From assembly GCA_022842305.1 (NCBI GenBank), contig JALHPY010000034.1, forward strand, positions 1 through 34,022: a DNA stretch of 34,022 nt. The letters run 5' to 3'. This DNA comes from Rubrivivax sp. Its GTDB lineage: Bacteria; Pseudomonadota; Gammaproteobacteria; Burkholderiales; Burkholderiaceae_C. This document shows, one piece after another, positions 19,332 to 26,757 of the stretch (position 1 is the stretch's first letter; the number at the start of each line of letters is the position of its first letter). The translations under genes and the position numbers were made by a program. The notes beneath the pieces are model-generated. The model did not search any database. It was not told the DNA's origin and worked only from the letters and a program-made list of their open reading frames with translations.

Positions 19332-20152
19332 GCGTCCGGGCCTTGCTCGCCTGGTGCGGGTCGGTCCTGGCCGCAGGGCTGCTGGGCGGCGCCGCGCTCG
19401 CCCAGGGCGCGGGTACCGCAGCGCCAGCGGAATACCGCCTGGGAGCAGGTGACCTGGTGCGCATCACCGTCTACCAGAATCCCGACCTGGCACTGGAAGG
19501 CCGCATCAGCGAGGGCGGTGTCATCAGCTACCCGCTGCTGGGCGTGGTGCGCCTGGGTGGCCTGACGGTGGGCGCTGCCGAGAAGACCATCGCCGACGGC
19601 CTGCGCCTGGGCAACTTCGTCAAGCAGCCGCAGGTGAGCGTGCTGCCGCTGCAGATCCGCAGCAACCAGGCCGCGGTGCTGGGACAGGCCAACCGGCCGG
19701 GGCGCTTTCCCATCGAGGTGGCCGACATGCGCCTGACCGACCTGCTGGCGCTGGCCGGCGGCGTGGCCCCGGGCGGCAGCGAGACCATCGTCGTCAGCGG
19801 GGTGCGTGACGGCCGGCCCTTCCGGCAAGAGATCGAGCTGCCCGCGGTGTTTGCCTCGGCCAGCCGCGAACTCGACATCCCCATCCAGCACGGTGACGTG
19901 GTCTGGATAGACCGCGCGCCGCTGGCCTATATCTATGGCGAGGTGCAGCGTCCCGGGCCGCTGCGCATCGAGCGCGGCATGACGTTGATGCAGGCGCTGG
20001 CCACCGGCGGTGGCATCACGCAGCGCGGCACGCTCAAGGACATCAAGCTGCACCGTCGCGGCAGCGACGGCAAGACCGAGGTGCTGCAGCCGAGCATGGA
20101 CGATCGCCTGAAGGAGGGTGACGTGGTGTTCGTGAAGGAAAGCCTGTTCTAG
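19328..20152 (+). CDS. epsE: Polysaccharide export protein EpsE (Wza-like, SLBB domains)
   Basis: 274 residues. A signal peptide ends at about residue 25 (GGAALA, then QGAG); there is no lipobox, unlike E. coli Wza. The Poly_export domain (about 32-110) opens with EYRLGAGDLVRITVYQNPDL and has ISYPLLGVVRLGGLTV. Two SLBB-like domains follow (about 112-190 with QANRPGRFPIE; about 195-270 with YIYGEVQRPGPLRIERGMTL). It should form the periplasmic/outer-membrane part of the export channel and work with EpsF and EpsG. It starts inside the epsD stop, and is followed by a 64-base spacer with a strong hairpin. Confidence 0.94.
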   Translation: MSVRALLAWCGSVLAAGLLGGAALAQGAGTAAPAEYRLGAGDLVRITVYQNPDLALEGRISEGGVISYPLLGVVRLGGLTVGAAEKTIADGLRLGNFVKQPQVSVLPLQIRSNQAAVLGQANRPGRFPIEVADMRLTDLLALAGGVAPGGSETIVVSGVRDGRPFRQEIELPAVFASASRELDIPIQHGDVVWIDRAPLAYIYGEVQRPGPLRIERGMTLMQALATGGGITQRGTLKDIKLHRRGSDGKTEVLQPSMDDRLKEGDVVFVKESLF

Positions 20153-20156
20153 GCGG

Positions 20157-20188
20157 CACCGGCGCAGCCCTGCGCTGCCGCGCCGGTG
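20157..20188 (+). promoter_or_regulatory. Strong intraoperon hairpin between epsE and epsF
   Basis: CACCGGCGC (20157-20165) pairs perfectly with GCGCCGGTG (20180-20188); within it GCAGC (20164-20168) can pair instead with GCTGC (20174-20178), so two folds compete. It starts four bases past the epsE stop and has no T run. The epsF ribosome site (GGGAG, about 20206-20210) lies outside the stem. It may stop 3' decay of epsDE or slow transcription. Confidence 0.5.
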
Positions 20189-20216
20189 ACGGCGCCGACG
20201 ACATTGGGAGTGAGCG

Positions 20217-21641
20217 ATGACATTCAGGGTGTTGCTGCAGGTCTTGCGTTCGCGCTGGCTGTCTTTCGCCGTGGCCTTCGTGGTGGTGATGGCCGTGGTG
20301 GGCGTGCAGACCTGGCGCGCTCCCAAGGTCTACACCGCCGAGGCCTCGCTCGTGGTCGATCCCAAGTTCGATCCCATCGCCGGCACCGTGCTAGCGGGCA
20401 TGGCCTCGCCCAGCTACCTGATGACGCAGGTCGACATCATCCAGAGCACGCGCGTGGCGGCCCGGGTGGTGACGGCGCTCAAGCTCACCGAGATCGGCGA
20501 ACTGCGCCAGAACTGGCTGGCCCAGACCGGTGGCAGCGGCGACTTCGCCGGCTGGCTGGCCGACCTGCTGCGCGGCAGCCTGGAAGTGCGGCCTTCGCGC
20601 GGCTCCAACGTCATCAACCTCATCTACAGCGGCTCGGACCCGCGCTTCGTCGAGACCGTGGCCAACGCCTTCGTCAGGGCCTATCTCGAGACCACCCTGG
20701 AGCTGCGCACGGCGCCGGCGCGTGACTACTCGGTGTTCTTCGACACCAACGCCAAGGCCTTGCGCGACAAGCTCGAGGCGGCGCAAGCCAAGCTCTCGGC
20801 CTTCCAGCAGAGCACCGGGCTGGTGGTCAGCGACGAACGCCTGGACGTGGAGACGCAGCGCCTGAACGAGCTCAATGCGCAGCTGGTCCTGGTGCAGTCG
20901 GCCGCCGCCGACACCCAGAGCCGCGACGTCCAGGCCCAGGTGCAGGGCGACCGCATGCTCGACGTGATGAGCAACCCCATGGTGGCCGGGCTGCGCGCCG
21001 AGATCGCGCGCCAGGAAACGCAGCTCGAACAGCTCGGCAGCCGGCTGGGCGAAAGCCACCCGGTGGTGCGCGAGCTCAAGCTGGGCATCGCCGACAACCG
21101 CACCCGGCTGGCCTCGGAGGTGAAGCGCGCCCAATCCAGCGTGGGCATCAGCCACCAGGTCAACCAGTCGCGCGTGAGCCAGGCGCGCGCCGCGCTCGAG
21201 GAGCAGCGCGCCAAGGTGCTGAAGCTGCGCCGCGTGCGCGACGAGGCCTCGGTGCTGGCGCGCGACGTCGAGAACGCGCAGCGCGCCTATGAGGGCGTGC
21301 TGGCGCGGCTCAACCTCACCAACCTGGAGAGCCAGGCCAACCAGACCAGCGTGGTCGCGCTGGAACGCGCCACGGCGCCCAACCACCCCTCGTCGCCGCG
21401 CGTCGGCCTGAACCTGGTGCTGGGTGGCCTGGTGGCCGCGCTCCTCGGCTTCGCCGTGGTCGGCGCGCGCGAGGCGCGCGACCGGCGCGTGCGCGGTGCG
21501 GCCGAGCTCGAGGCGCTGCTCAACCTGCCGCTGGTGGGCGAGGTCCCTTCCTTCAACCAGAAGTACCGCTTCCGTCTCAAGCGGGGCGGGTCCGGGGCCG
21601 CGCTGCTGGGCCCGGGCCGGCGCAAGCCGGCGGCCACCTGA
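20217..21641 (+). CDS. epsF: Chain-length determinant protein EpsF (Wzz/PCP family)
   Basis: 474 residues, ATG with GGGAG seven bases upstream. The layout is that of a polysaccharide co-polymerase: an N-terminal membrane segment (about 14-32, WLSFAVAFVVVMAVVGV), a long periplasmic part with coiled-coil stretches (about 170-370, rich in Glu, Gln, Arg and Leu), and a second membrane segment near the end (about 405-428, NLVLGGLVAALLGFAVVGARE). A Wzz domain covers about 1-100 (YTAEASLVVDPKFDPIAG, PSYLMTQVDIIQSTRVA). The short cytoplasmic tail has no kinase domain; that is the separate EpsG. It is thought to set sugar chain length and bridge the polymerase to EpsE. Confidence 0.94.
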   Translation: MTFRVLLQVLRSRWLSFAVAFVVVMAVVGVQTWRAPKVYTAEASLVVDPKFDPIAGTVLAGMASPSYLMTQVDIIQSTRVAARVVTALKLTEIGELRQNWLAQTGGSGDFAGWLADLLRGSLEVRPSRGSNVINLIYSGSDPRFVETVANAFVRAYLETTLELRTAPARDYSVFFDTNAKALRDKLEAAQAKLSAFQQSTGLVVSDERLDVETQRLNELNAQLVLVQSAAADTQSRDVQAQVQGDRMLDVMSNPMVAGLRAEIARQETQLEQLGSRLGESHPVVRELKLGIADNRTRLASEVKRAQSSVGISHQVNQSRVSQARAALEEQRAKVLKLRRVRDEASVLARDVENAQRAYEGVLARLNLTNLESQANQTSVVALERATAPNHPSSPRVGLNLVLGGLVAALLGFAVVGAREARDRRVRGAAELEALLNLPLVGEVPSFNQKYRFRLKRGGSGAALLGPGRRKPAAT

Positions 21642-21680
21642 CGCATTCATCCACCCGCACCGCCGCAAAAGGGCGCCCGC

Positions 21681-22601
21681 ATGACTCAGATGAACACCGG
21701 CCCCCACGCAGCCAGCCTGCTGCAGCCCGTGAGCGAGGCCACGCTGGCCGGTGACGACGGGCGGGTCCAGGATCCGATGCTGGGCGAGATCCTGCGCCGC
21801 ACCAAGGGCGTCTCGGCCGAGAACATCCAGCGCGCGCTCGAGTACCAGCGCGAGCACGGCGTGCGCTTCGGCGAAGCCGTGGTGCGCCTGGGCCTGGCCA
21901 GCTCCGACGAGGTCATCTGGGCGCTGTCGCGGCAGTTCCACTACGACTACGCCACCGGCGGCAACACCGAGCTCAACGCCGAGCTGGTGCTGGCCCACCG
22001 GCCCTTCGACGACGAGGTCGAGGTCTTCCGCGACCTGCGCACGCAGCTGCTGCTGGGCGGCTTCGGCTCGGCCGACGACCGCTCGGCGCTGGCCGTGGTC
22101 AGTGCCAACCGCGACGACGGCAAGACCTTCATCGCCGCCAACCTGGCCGTGGCCTTCGGCCAGCTGCCGGGGCGCACGGTCATCGTCGATGCCGACCTGC
22201 GCACGCCGCGCCTGCACCACATCTTCGAATGCCCGGGCTCCGCCGGCCTGACCACGGTGCTCAGCGGGCGCACCGACGAGAGCGTGGTCTGCCCGGTCAA
22301 GGAATTCCCCAACCTGTTCCTGCTGCCGGCCGGGCCGACGCCCCCGAATCCTTCGGAACTTTTCCTCAAGCCGGCATTCAGCCTGCTGCTGGGCGAGCTG
22401 ACGGGCAAGTTCGACTACGTCATCGTCGACACCCCGGCCGCCGAGCATGGCTCCGACGCCCGGCTGATCGCTTCGCGCTGCGGTGCCGCCCTGGCCGTCT
22501 CGCGCAAGAACCACAGCAAGCTGCGCGAGCTTCAACGGCTGGTCATGCAGATGGGCAAGAGTCAGGTCAATGTCGCAGGCGTGGTGATGAATGACTTCTG
22601 A
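21681..22601 (+). CDS. epsG: EpsG, BY-kinase-like ATPase of the chain-length system
   Basis: 306 residues. An N-terminal helical domain of MshEN/GspE-N type (about 33-90, ILRRTKGVSAENIQRALEYQ) precedes a P-loop ATPase of the tyrosine-kinase/MinD kind: Walker A SANRDDGKT (141-149), Walker A' VIVDADLR (167-174), Walker B DYVIVD (245-250). The first Gly of Walker A is replaced by Ser, as is common in bacterial tyrosine kinases. There is no tyrosine cluster at the C-terminus (it ends VVMNDF), which fits EpsG but makes classical autophosphorylation less likely. It probably drives or times polymer assembly with EpsF. The last 11 bases overlap xrtB. Confidence 0.93.
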   Translation: MTQMNTGPHAASLLQPVSEATLAGDDGRVQDPMLGEILRRTKGVSAENIQRALEYQREHGVRFGEAVVRLGLASSDEVIWALSRQFHYDYATGGNTELNAELVLAHRPFDDEVEVFRDLRTQLLLGGFGSADDRSALAVVSANRDDGKTFIAANLAVAFGQLPGRTVIVDADLRTPRLHHIFECPGSAGLTTVLSGRTDESVVCPVKEFPNLFLLPAGPTPPNPSELFLKPAFSLLLGELTGKFDYVIVDTPAAEHGSDARLIASRCGAALAVSRKNHSKLRELQRLVMQMGKSQVNVAGVVMNDF

Positions 22602-23445
22602 TCCGCGGGTTCCGGTTCGCCGGGCCCTGTTTGCCGTACTGGTGCTGATGTATGTGCCAGTGCTGTACTCGCTGCTCAACAATGGGCTGTGGAGCACGTC
22701 CGAGCACGGCCACGGGCCCATCGTGCTCACGGTATGCCTGTGGCTCATCTACAAGCGCTGGGGTGACGCACGGGCGAGCCTGGTGTACGCGCCGGCGCCG
22801 GCGCTGGCCTGGCCGCTGCTGCTGCTGGGGGCGTCGCTCTACGTGATCGGGCGCACGCTGGACGTGCCCTATGCCGATGTCGGCTCGGTGATCCCCATGA
22901 TCATCGGCCTGCTGCTGCTGACCGACGGCCGTTCGGCGATCAAGGCGCTCGCCTTCCCGCTGTTCTTCATGCTCTTCATGGTGCCGCTGCCGGGCTTCAT
23001 CGTCGAGCCGGTGGGGCAGGCGATGAAGCTGATCGTCTCCACCGCCACCGAGGTCATCCTGCACGCCGCCGGCTATCCGATCTCGCGCTCGGGCGTGATC
23101 CTGCAGATCGGCCAGTACCAGCTGCTGGTGGCCGACGCCTGTGCCGGCATGCGCACGCTGTTCATGCTCGAGGCGCTGGGAATCCTGTACCTCAACCTGG
23201 TGCGACACAACTCCTGGTTCCGCAACCTCACGCTGGCGGTGCTGATCGTGCCGATCTCGTTTGCGGCCAACGTCATCCGCGTGGTCTTCCTCTCGCTCAT
23301 CACCTACCACTTCGGCGATGAGGCCGGCCAGGGCTTCCTGCATGGCTTTGCCGGCATGGTGCTGTTCATCAGCGCGCTGGCGCTCACGATCTTCGTCGAC
23401 ACGCTGCTGCGCACGGCCGGTCAACACATGGGCAAACCCGCATGA
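22591..23445 (+). CDS. xrtB: Exosortase B (XrtB)
   Basis: 284 residues with about eight membrane segments. The three expected active-site residues lie in the usual order: Cys184 in VADACAGMRTL, Arg230 in SFAANVIRV, and His251 in FLHGFAGM. The N-terminal block WSTSEHGHGPIVL and VPYADVGSVIPM fit the XrtB type, as does the place between epsG and epsI. Exosortases are inner-membrane cysteine transpeptidase-like enzymes that recognise PEP-CTERM tails, cut them and pass the protein on to the envelope or outside. It starts inside epsG and overlaps epsI by four bases. The gene was named epsH in the Methylobacillus methanolan cluster. Confidence 0.95.
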   Translation: MTSDPRVPVRRALFAVLVLMYVPVLYSLLNNGLWSTSEHGHGPIVLTVCLWLIYKRWGDARASLVYAPAPALAWPLLLLGASLYVIGRTLDVPYADVGSVIPMIIGLLLLTDGRSAIKALAFPLFFMLFMVPLPGFIVEPVGQAMKLIVSTATEVILHAAGYPISRSGVILQIGQYQLLVADACAGMRTLFMLEALGILYLNLVRHNSWFRNLTLAVLIVPISFAANVIRVVFLSLITYHFGDEAGQGFLHGFAGMVLFISALALTIFVDTLLRTAGQHMGKPA

Positions 23446-24179
23446 ACACGATCAACCCGGCGGCCGTGCCGCCGCCCGCTGCGGGCGGCCCGGTGCGCAT
23501 GCACCTGCTGGCGGCGGCGCTGCTGATGCTGGCCTGCCTGGCGCTGGCCGCGCTGATGAAGCCCAACGACTTCTGGGCCGACAAGGTCGGCGCGCCCGAT
23601 CTGGAGGGCGCGGTGCCCAAGCGCTTCGGCGATTGGGAAGAGAACCCCTATGGTGCGCAGGCGGTGGTCAATCCGCAGCAGGAAGAAGCGATCCGTGCGA
23701 TCTACAACAGCACGGTGGCGCGCGCCTACATCCACAAGCCCACGGGGCGCCAGATGATGCTGTCGCTGGCCTACGGCAAGGACCAGTCGCGCGACACGCA
23801 GCTGCACCCGCCCGAGGCCTGCTATGGCGGCAACGGTTTCCGCATCATGCGTCTCGAGCCCGTGGAGCTGCCCGTTCAGGGCCTGCAGATCCCGGCCATG
23901 CGCATGGATGCGGTGATGGGGCTGCGCCACGAATACGTGACCTACTGGATCCGCGTCGGCGACCGCCTGGCGCGCGGTTCGCTGCAGCGCAACCTGGTGC
24001 GCATGCGGTTTGCCGCGCAGGGTTACATCGCCGACGGCCTGCTGTTCCGCGTTTCCGAGGTCACGCGCGACCGGCGCGAAGAGTCCTACCGGCTGCAGGA
24101 CGAGTTCATGCGCGCGCTACTGGCCGAGGTGGCGCGCGCGGGCGCGATGGATCAGTTCGTCGGCCGGCAACTGCCTTGA
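23442..24179 (+). CDS. epsI: EpsI-family protein associated with exosortase B
   Basis: 245 residues, start codon within the xrtB stop (ATGA). One N-terminal membrane segment (about 20-39, MHLLAAALLMLACLALAALM) leaves the rest in the periplasm. The EpsI core has FGDWEENP (62-69), YIHKPTGRQMMLSLAYGKDQ (96-115) and the conserved H-x-P-x-x-C block LHPPEACYGG (His122, Cys127), followed by a TYWIRVGDR segment. EpsI stands alone here; in other exosortases it is fused to the C-terminus. Its exact role is unknown, but the conserved His and Cys suggest a direct part in sorting or secretion. A 120-base spacer with a long inverted repeat follows. Confidence 0.93.
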   Translation: MNTINPAAVPPPAAGGPVRMHLLAAALLMLACLALAALMKPNDFWADKVGAPDLEGAVPKRFGDWEENPYGAQAVVNPQQEEAIRAIYNSTVARAYIHKPTGRQMMLSLAYGKDQSRDTQLHPPEACYGGNGFRIMRLEPVELPVQGLQIPAMRMDAVMGLRHEYVTYWIRVGDRLARGSLQRNLVRMRFAAQGYIADGLLFRVSEVTRDRREESYRLQDEFMRALLAEVARAGAMDQFVGRQLP

Positions 24180-24192
24180 AGACCGGCGCCAT

Positions 24193-24269
24193 GGCCGCCG
24201 CGGGACCCGATCGCCCCGATCACGCCTGCGCGACGCCCGGTCGGAGCCCCCTGCGGCCCCGCGGCGGCC
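24193..24269. repeat. 12-bp inverted repeat in the epsI/flippase spacer
   Basis: GGCCGCCGCGGG (24193-24204) is perfectly complementary to CCCGCGGCGGCC (24258-24269), with 53 bases between. A second, weaker stem (CCGGGC and GCCCCGG around TTA, near 24277-24293) follows just before the flippase start. This is the only gap over 100 bases inside the polysaccharide operon. It may be a partial terminator that separates export genes from sugar-assembly genes. Confidence 0.5.
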
Positions 24270-24299
24270 GTTGCCGCCGGGCTTAGCCCCGGGTGCCCG

Positions 24300-25592
24300 G
24301 TGAGCCCGCTGATGGGCCGCGTGGTCGCGGCGCTGGGTGCGGGTGCCTTTGGCCAGGCGGTCACCGTGGGCATACAGCTGCTGTCGCTGCCGGCCTTTCT
24401 GGCCGTCTGGAGCCCGCAGGAGTACGGCGTGTGGCTGATGCTCTCGGCGCTCAGCGCCTACCTGGCCATGGCCGATGTCGGCCTGGTCACCGCGGTGGGC
24501 AACCAGATGACGATGGACACCGGGCGCGGGCAGGTGGAACAGGCCAACCGCCTGTTCCAGAGCGCGCTCGCCTTCATGGCAACGGTGTGCGCCGGCCTGG
24601 CCGTGCTGGCGCTGCTGCTGGTGGCGCTGGTGCCGGTGCAGGGCCTGGACGTCGGCGACCGTCGCCTGGCGCTGGCGGCGCTGGCGCTGGGCACCGTGCT
24701 CACGCTCTTCGGCGGCCTGGCCGACGCGCTGTTCCGCGCCACCGGCCGCTACGCGCAAGGCATCCTGCTGGCCAACCTGGTGCGCCTGGCCGAGTGGCTG
24801 GGCTGGATGGCCGGGTTGGCGTTCGTGGGCACGCTGGCCGCGGTGGCCGTCGGCGGCCTGCTGGTGCGGCTGGTGGGCACGCTGGTGCTGGTGGCCGCGT
24901 CGGCGCGCGGCAACCACGGCATCGTCTGGAGCGCCGCACAGGCGCGCCTGGCGCAGATGCGCGGCCTGGTCGTGCCGGCGCTGTCGTTCATGGCCTTTCC
25001 GCTGGCCAACGCGCTCAACTTCCAGGGCATGACGCTTCTGGTGGGGCACCTGTTCGGCCCTGCCGCGCTGGCCTTGTTCAACACCTACCGCACGCTGGCA
25101 CGCGTGGCCATGCAGCTGACGGCGGTGTTCAGCCACTCGGTGTGGCCCGAACTGTCGCGGCTTTACGGACAGGGCGGTGCGGCGGCGGTGCGTCGCCTGT
25201 ACGGGCGCAGTGCGGTGCTGTGCGCGGCGCTGGCGCTGGTCACCAGCGGGCTGCTGTACCTGGCCGCGCCCTGGCTGCTGCAGGCCTGGACCCACGGCGC
25301 CATCCCGCTGCAGGCCGGGCTCATGGCCTTGATGCTGCTGTACGCCGCCGTGGCCGGGCTGTCGCACGTGCCCAAGGTGGTGCTGCTGGCCACCAACCAG
25401 CACGCCGGGCTGGCGCGCTGGGTGGTGGGCCTGTCGCTGCTGTCGCTGGCGCTGGCCGCGACGCTGGGCGATCGCTGGGGCCTGGCGGGCACCGGCGCGG
25501 CCATCCTGGCGGCCGAGCTGGCACTGGCCTGGCTGAGCTTTGCGCTCGCGCGCCGCGCACTCTGCCAGCGCCCTGCATCGGCGGCATCCTGA
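24300..25592 (+). CDS. Polysaccharide flippase (Wzx-like, MOP superfamily)
   Basis: 430 residues from the GTG at 24300. The ATG at 24312 (MGRVVAALGAG) is equally good, with GGTGAG seven bases upstream. About 12 hydrophobic segments are seen, with few charged residues; WSPQEYGVWLMLSALSAYLAMADVGLVTAVGN (in parts, residues about 39-66) is the typical Wzx start, and FGPAALALFNTYRTLARV occurs in the second half. It should flip undecaprenyl-linked sugar units across the inner membrane for the export system. Followed after seven bases by a glycosyltransferase. Confidence 0.88.
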   Translation: MSPLMGRVVAALGAGAFGQAVTVGIQLLSLPAFLAVWSPQEYGVWLMLSALSAYLAMADVGLVTAVGNQMTMDTGRGQVEQANRLFQSALAFMATVCAGLAVLALLLVALVPVQGLDVGDRRLALAALALGTVLTLFGGLADALFRATGRYAQGILLANLVRLAEWLGWMAGLAFVGTLAAVAVGGLLVRLVGTLVLVAASARGNHGIVWSAAQARLAQMRGLVVPALSFMAFPLANALNFQGMTLLVGHLFGPAALALFNTYRTLARVAMQLTAVFSHSVWPELSRLYGQGGAAAVRRLYGRSAVLCAALALVTSGLLYLAAPWLLQAWTHGAIPLQAGLMALMLLYAAVAGLSHVPKVVLLATNQHAGLARWVVGLSLLSLALAATLGDRWGLAGTGAAILAAELALAWLSFALARRALCQRPASAAS

Positions 25593-25599
25593 GCGCGCC

Positions 25600-26757
25600 A
25601 TGAAGGTGGTCATCTCCGTCATCGGCCGCTTCCACAGCTTCGAGCTGGCGCGCGAACTGCATCGCCGCCAGGCGCTGCAGGCCATCTTCAGTGGCTACCC
25701 GCGCTTCAAGCTGTCCGGCGAAGGCCTGCCGGCCGACAGGATCAGAACCTTTCCCTACGTGCAGGCGCCGTTCATGGCGCTGGCGCACAAGCCGTGGCTG
25801 CCCGGCGCCCTGGTGCGCGGCTGGGAACGCCTGGCCGTGCTGAGCCTGGACCGCCACGTGGCGGCGCACCTGCCCGAATGCGATGTCTTCGTCGGCCTGT
25901 CCAGCTGCGGGCTGGCCACGGGCCGCGTGGCGCGCCGGCGCGGCGCGCGCTACGTGTGCGACCGCGGCTCCACCCACATCCGCACGCAGGACCGGCTGCT
26001 GCGCGAGGAGTACGAGCGCTGGGGCTTGCCCTTCGCCGGCCTGCCGGCGCGCGTGATCGAGCGCGAGGAATCCGAGTACGCCGAGGCCGACCTGATCACC
26101 GTGCCTTCGAGCTTCACGCTGGACAGCTTCGTGCGCCAGGGGGTGGACGCGCGCCGCCTGCGCCGGCTGCCGTATGGCGTCAACCTGGCGCGCTTCGGCC
26201 CTGCCGGCGAGCCAGCGCCGCAGGCCTTCGACGTGCTCTTCGTCGGTGGCATGAGCCTGCGCAAGGGCGTGCCCTACCTGCTGCAGGCCTACGCGCGGCT
26301 GCAGCACCCGCGCAAGTCGCTGAGCTTTGCCGGCGCGGTGTCGCCCACGCTGGTGCGGCACCTGAAGGCGCGCGGCCTGTGGCCTGAGGATGCCCGGCTG
26401 CTGGGCCACGTGCCGCAACCGCGGCTGCGCGAACTGATGAGCCGCAGCCACGTGCTGGTGCTGCCCAGCGTTGAGGAAGGCCTGGCGCTGGTGCAGGCGC
26501 AGGCCATGGCCTGCGGATGCGTGGTGCTGGCCAGCCGCCACACCGGTGCCGAAGACCTGTTCGACGACGGGCAGGAGGGCTTCATCGTTCCCGTGCGCGA
26601 TGCCGACGCACTGGCGCAGCGGCTGCAGCAACTGGCCGACGATCCGGCGCTGCGCCGGCAGATGAGCCAGCGTGCGCTGGCGCGCGTGCAGCGTGCCGGC
26701 GGCTGGCATGATTACGGCGAGAACGCGATGGCCATCTACAAGGAGCTGCTGGCGTGA
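25600..26757 (+). CDS. Family 4 glycosyltransferase with altered E-x7-E motif
   Basis: 385 residues from the ATG at 25600, GT-B fold. The N-terminal half has VCDRGSTHIRTQ; the C-terminal half has the nucleotide-binding core DVLFVGGMSLRKGVPYLLQA (211-230) and LGHVPQPRLRELMSRSHVLV. The usual E-x7-E motif reads EGLALVQAQ with Glu293 kept and the second Glu replaced by Gln301. That residue normally touches the donor sugar ribose, so donor binding may differ; the form may be normal for its subfamily. Transfers a sugar from a nucleotide donor to the lipid-linked repeat unit in the cytoplasm. Its stop overlaps the next start by four bases. Confidence 0.88.
   Translation: MKVVISVIGRFHSFELARELHRRQALQAIFSGYPRFKLSGEGLPADRIRTFPYVQAPFMALAHKPWLPGALVRGWERLAVLSLDRHVAAHLPECDVFVGLSSCGLATGRVARRRGARYVCDRGSTHIRTQDRLLREEYERWGLPFAGLPARVIEREESEYAEADLITVPSSFTLDSFVRQGVDARRLRRLPYGVNLARFGPAGEPAPQAFDVLFVGGMSLRKGVPYLLQAYARLQHPRKSLSFAGAVSPTLVRHLKARGLWPEDARLLGHVPQPRLRELMSRSHVLVLPSVEEGLALVQAQAMACGCVVLASRHTGAEDLFDDGQEGFIVPVRDADALAQRLQQLADDPALRRQMSQRALARVQRAGGWHDYGENAMAIYKELLA

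Noticed and set aside
21681..22601. Possible broken Walker A in EpsG
   Set aside because: GKT is intact, and the leading Ser in place of Gly is normal for bacterial tyrosine-kinase-like ATPases.
20391..22748. Open reading frame of 785 codons on the minus strand
   Set aside because: It is antisense to epsF and epsG, which are clear family members.
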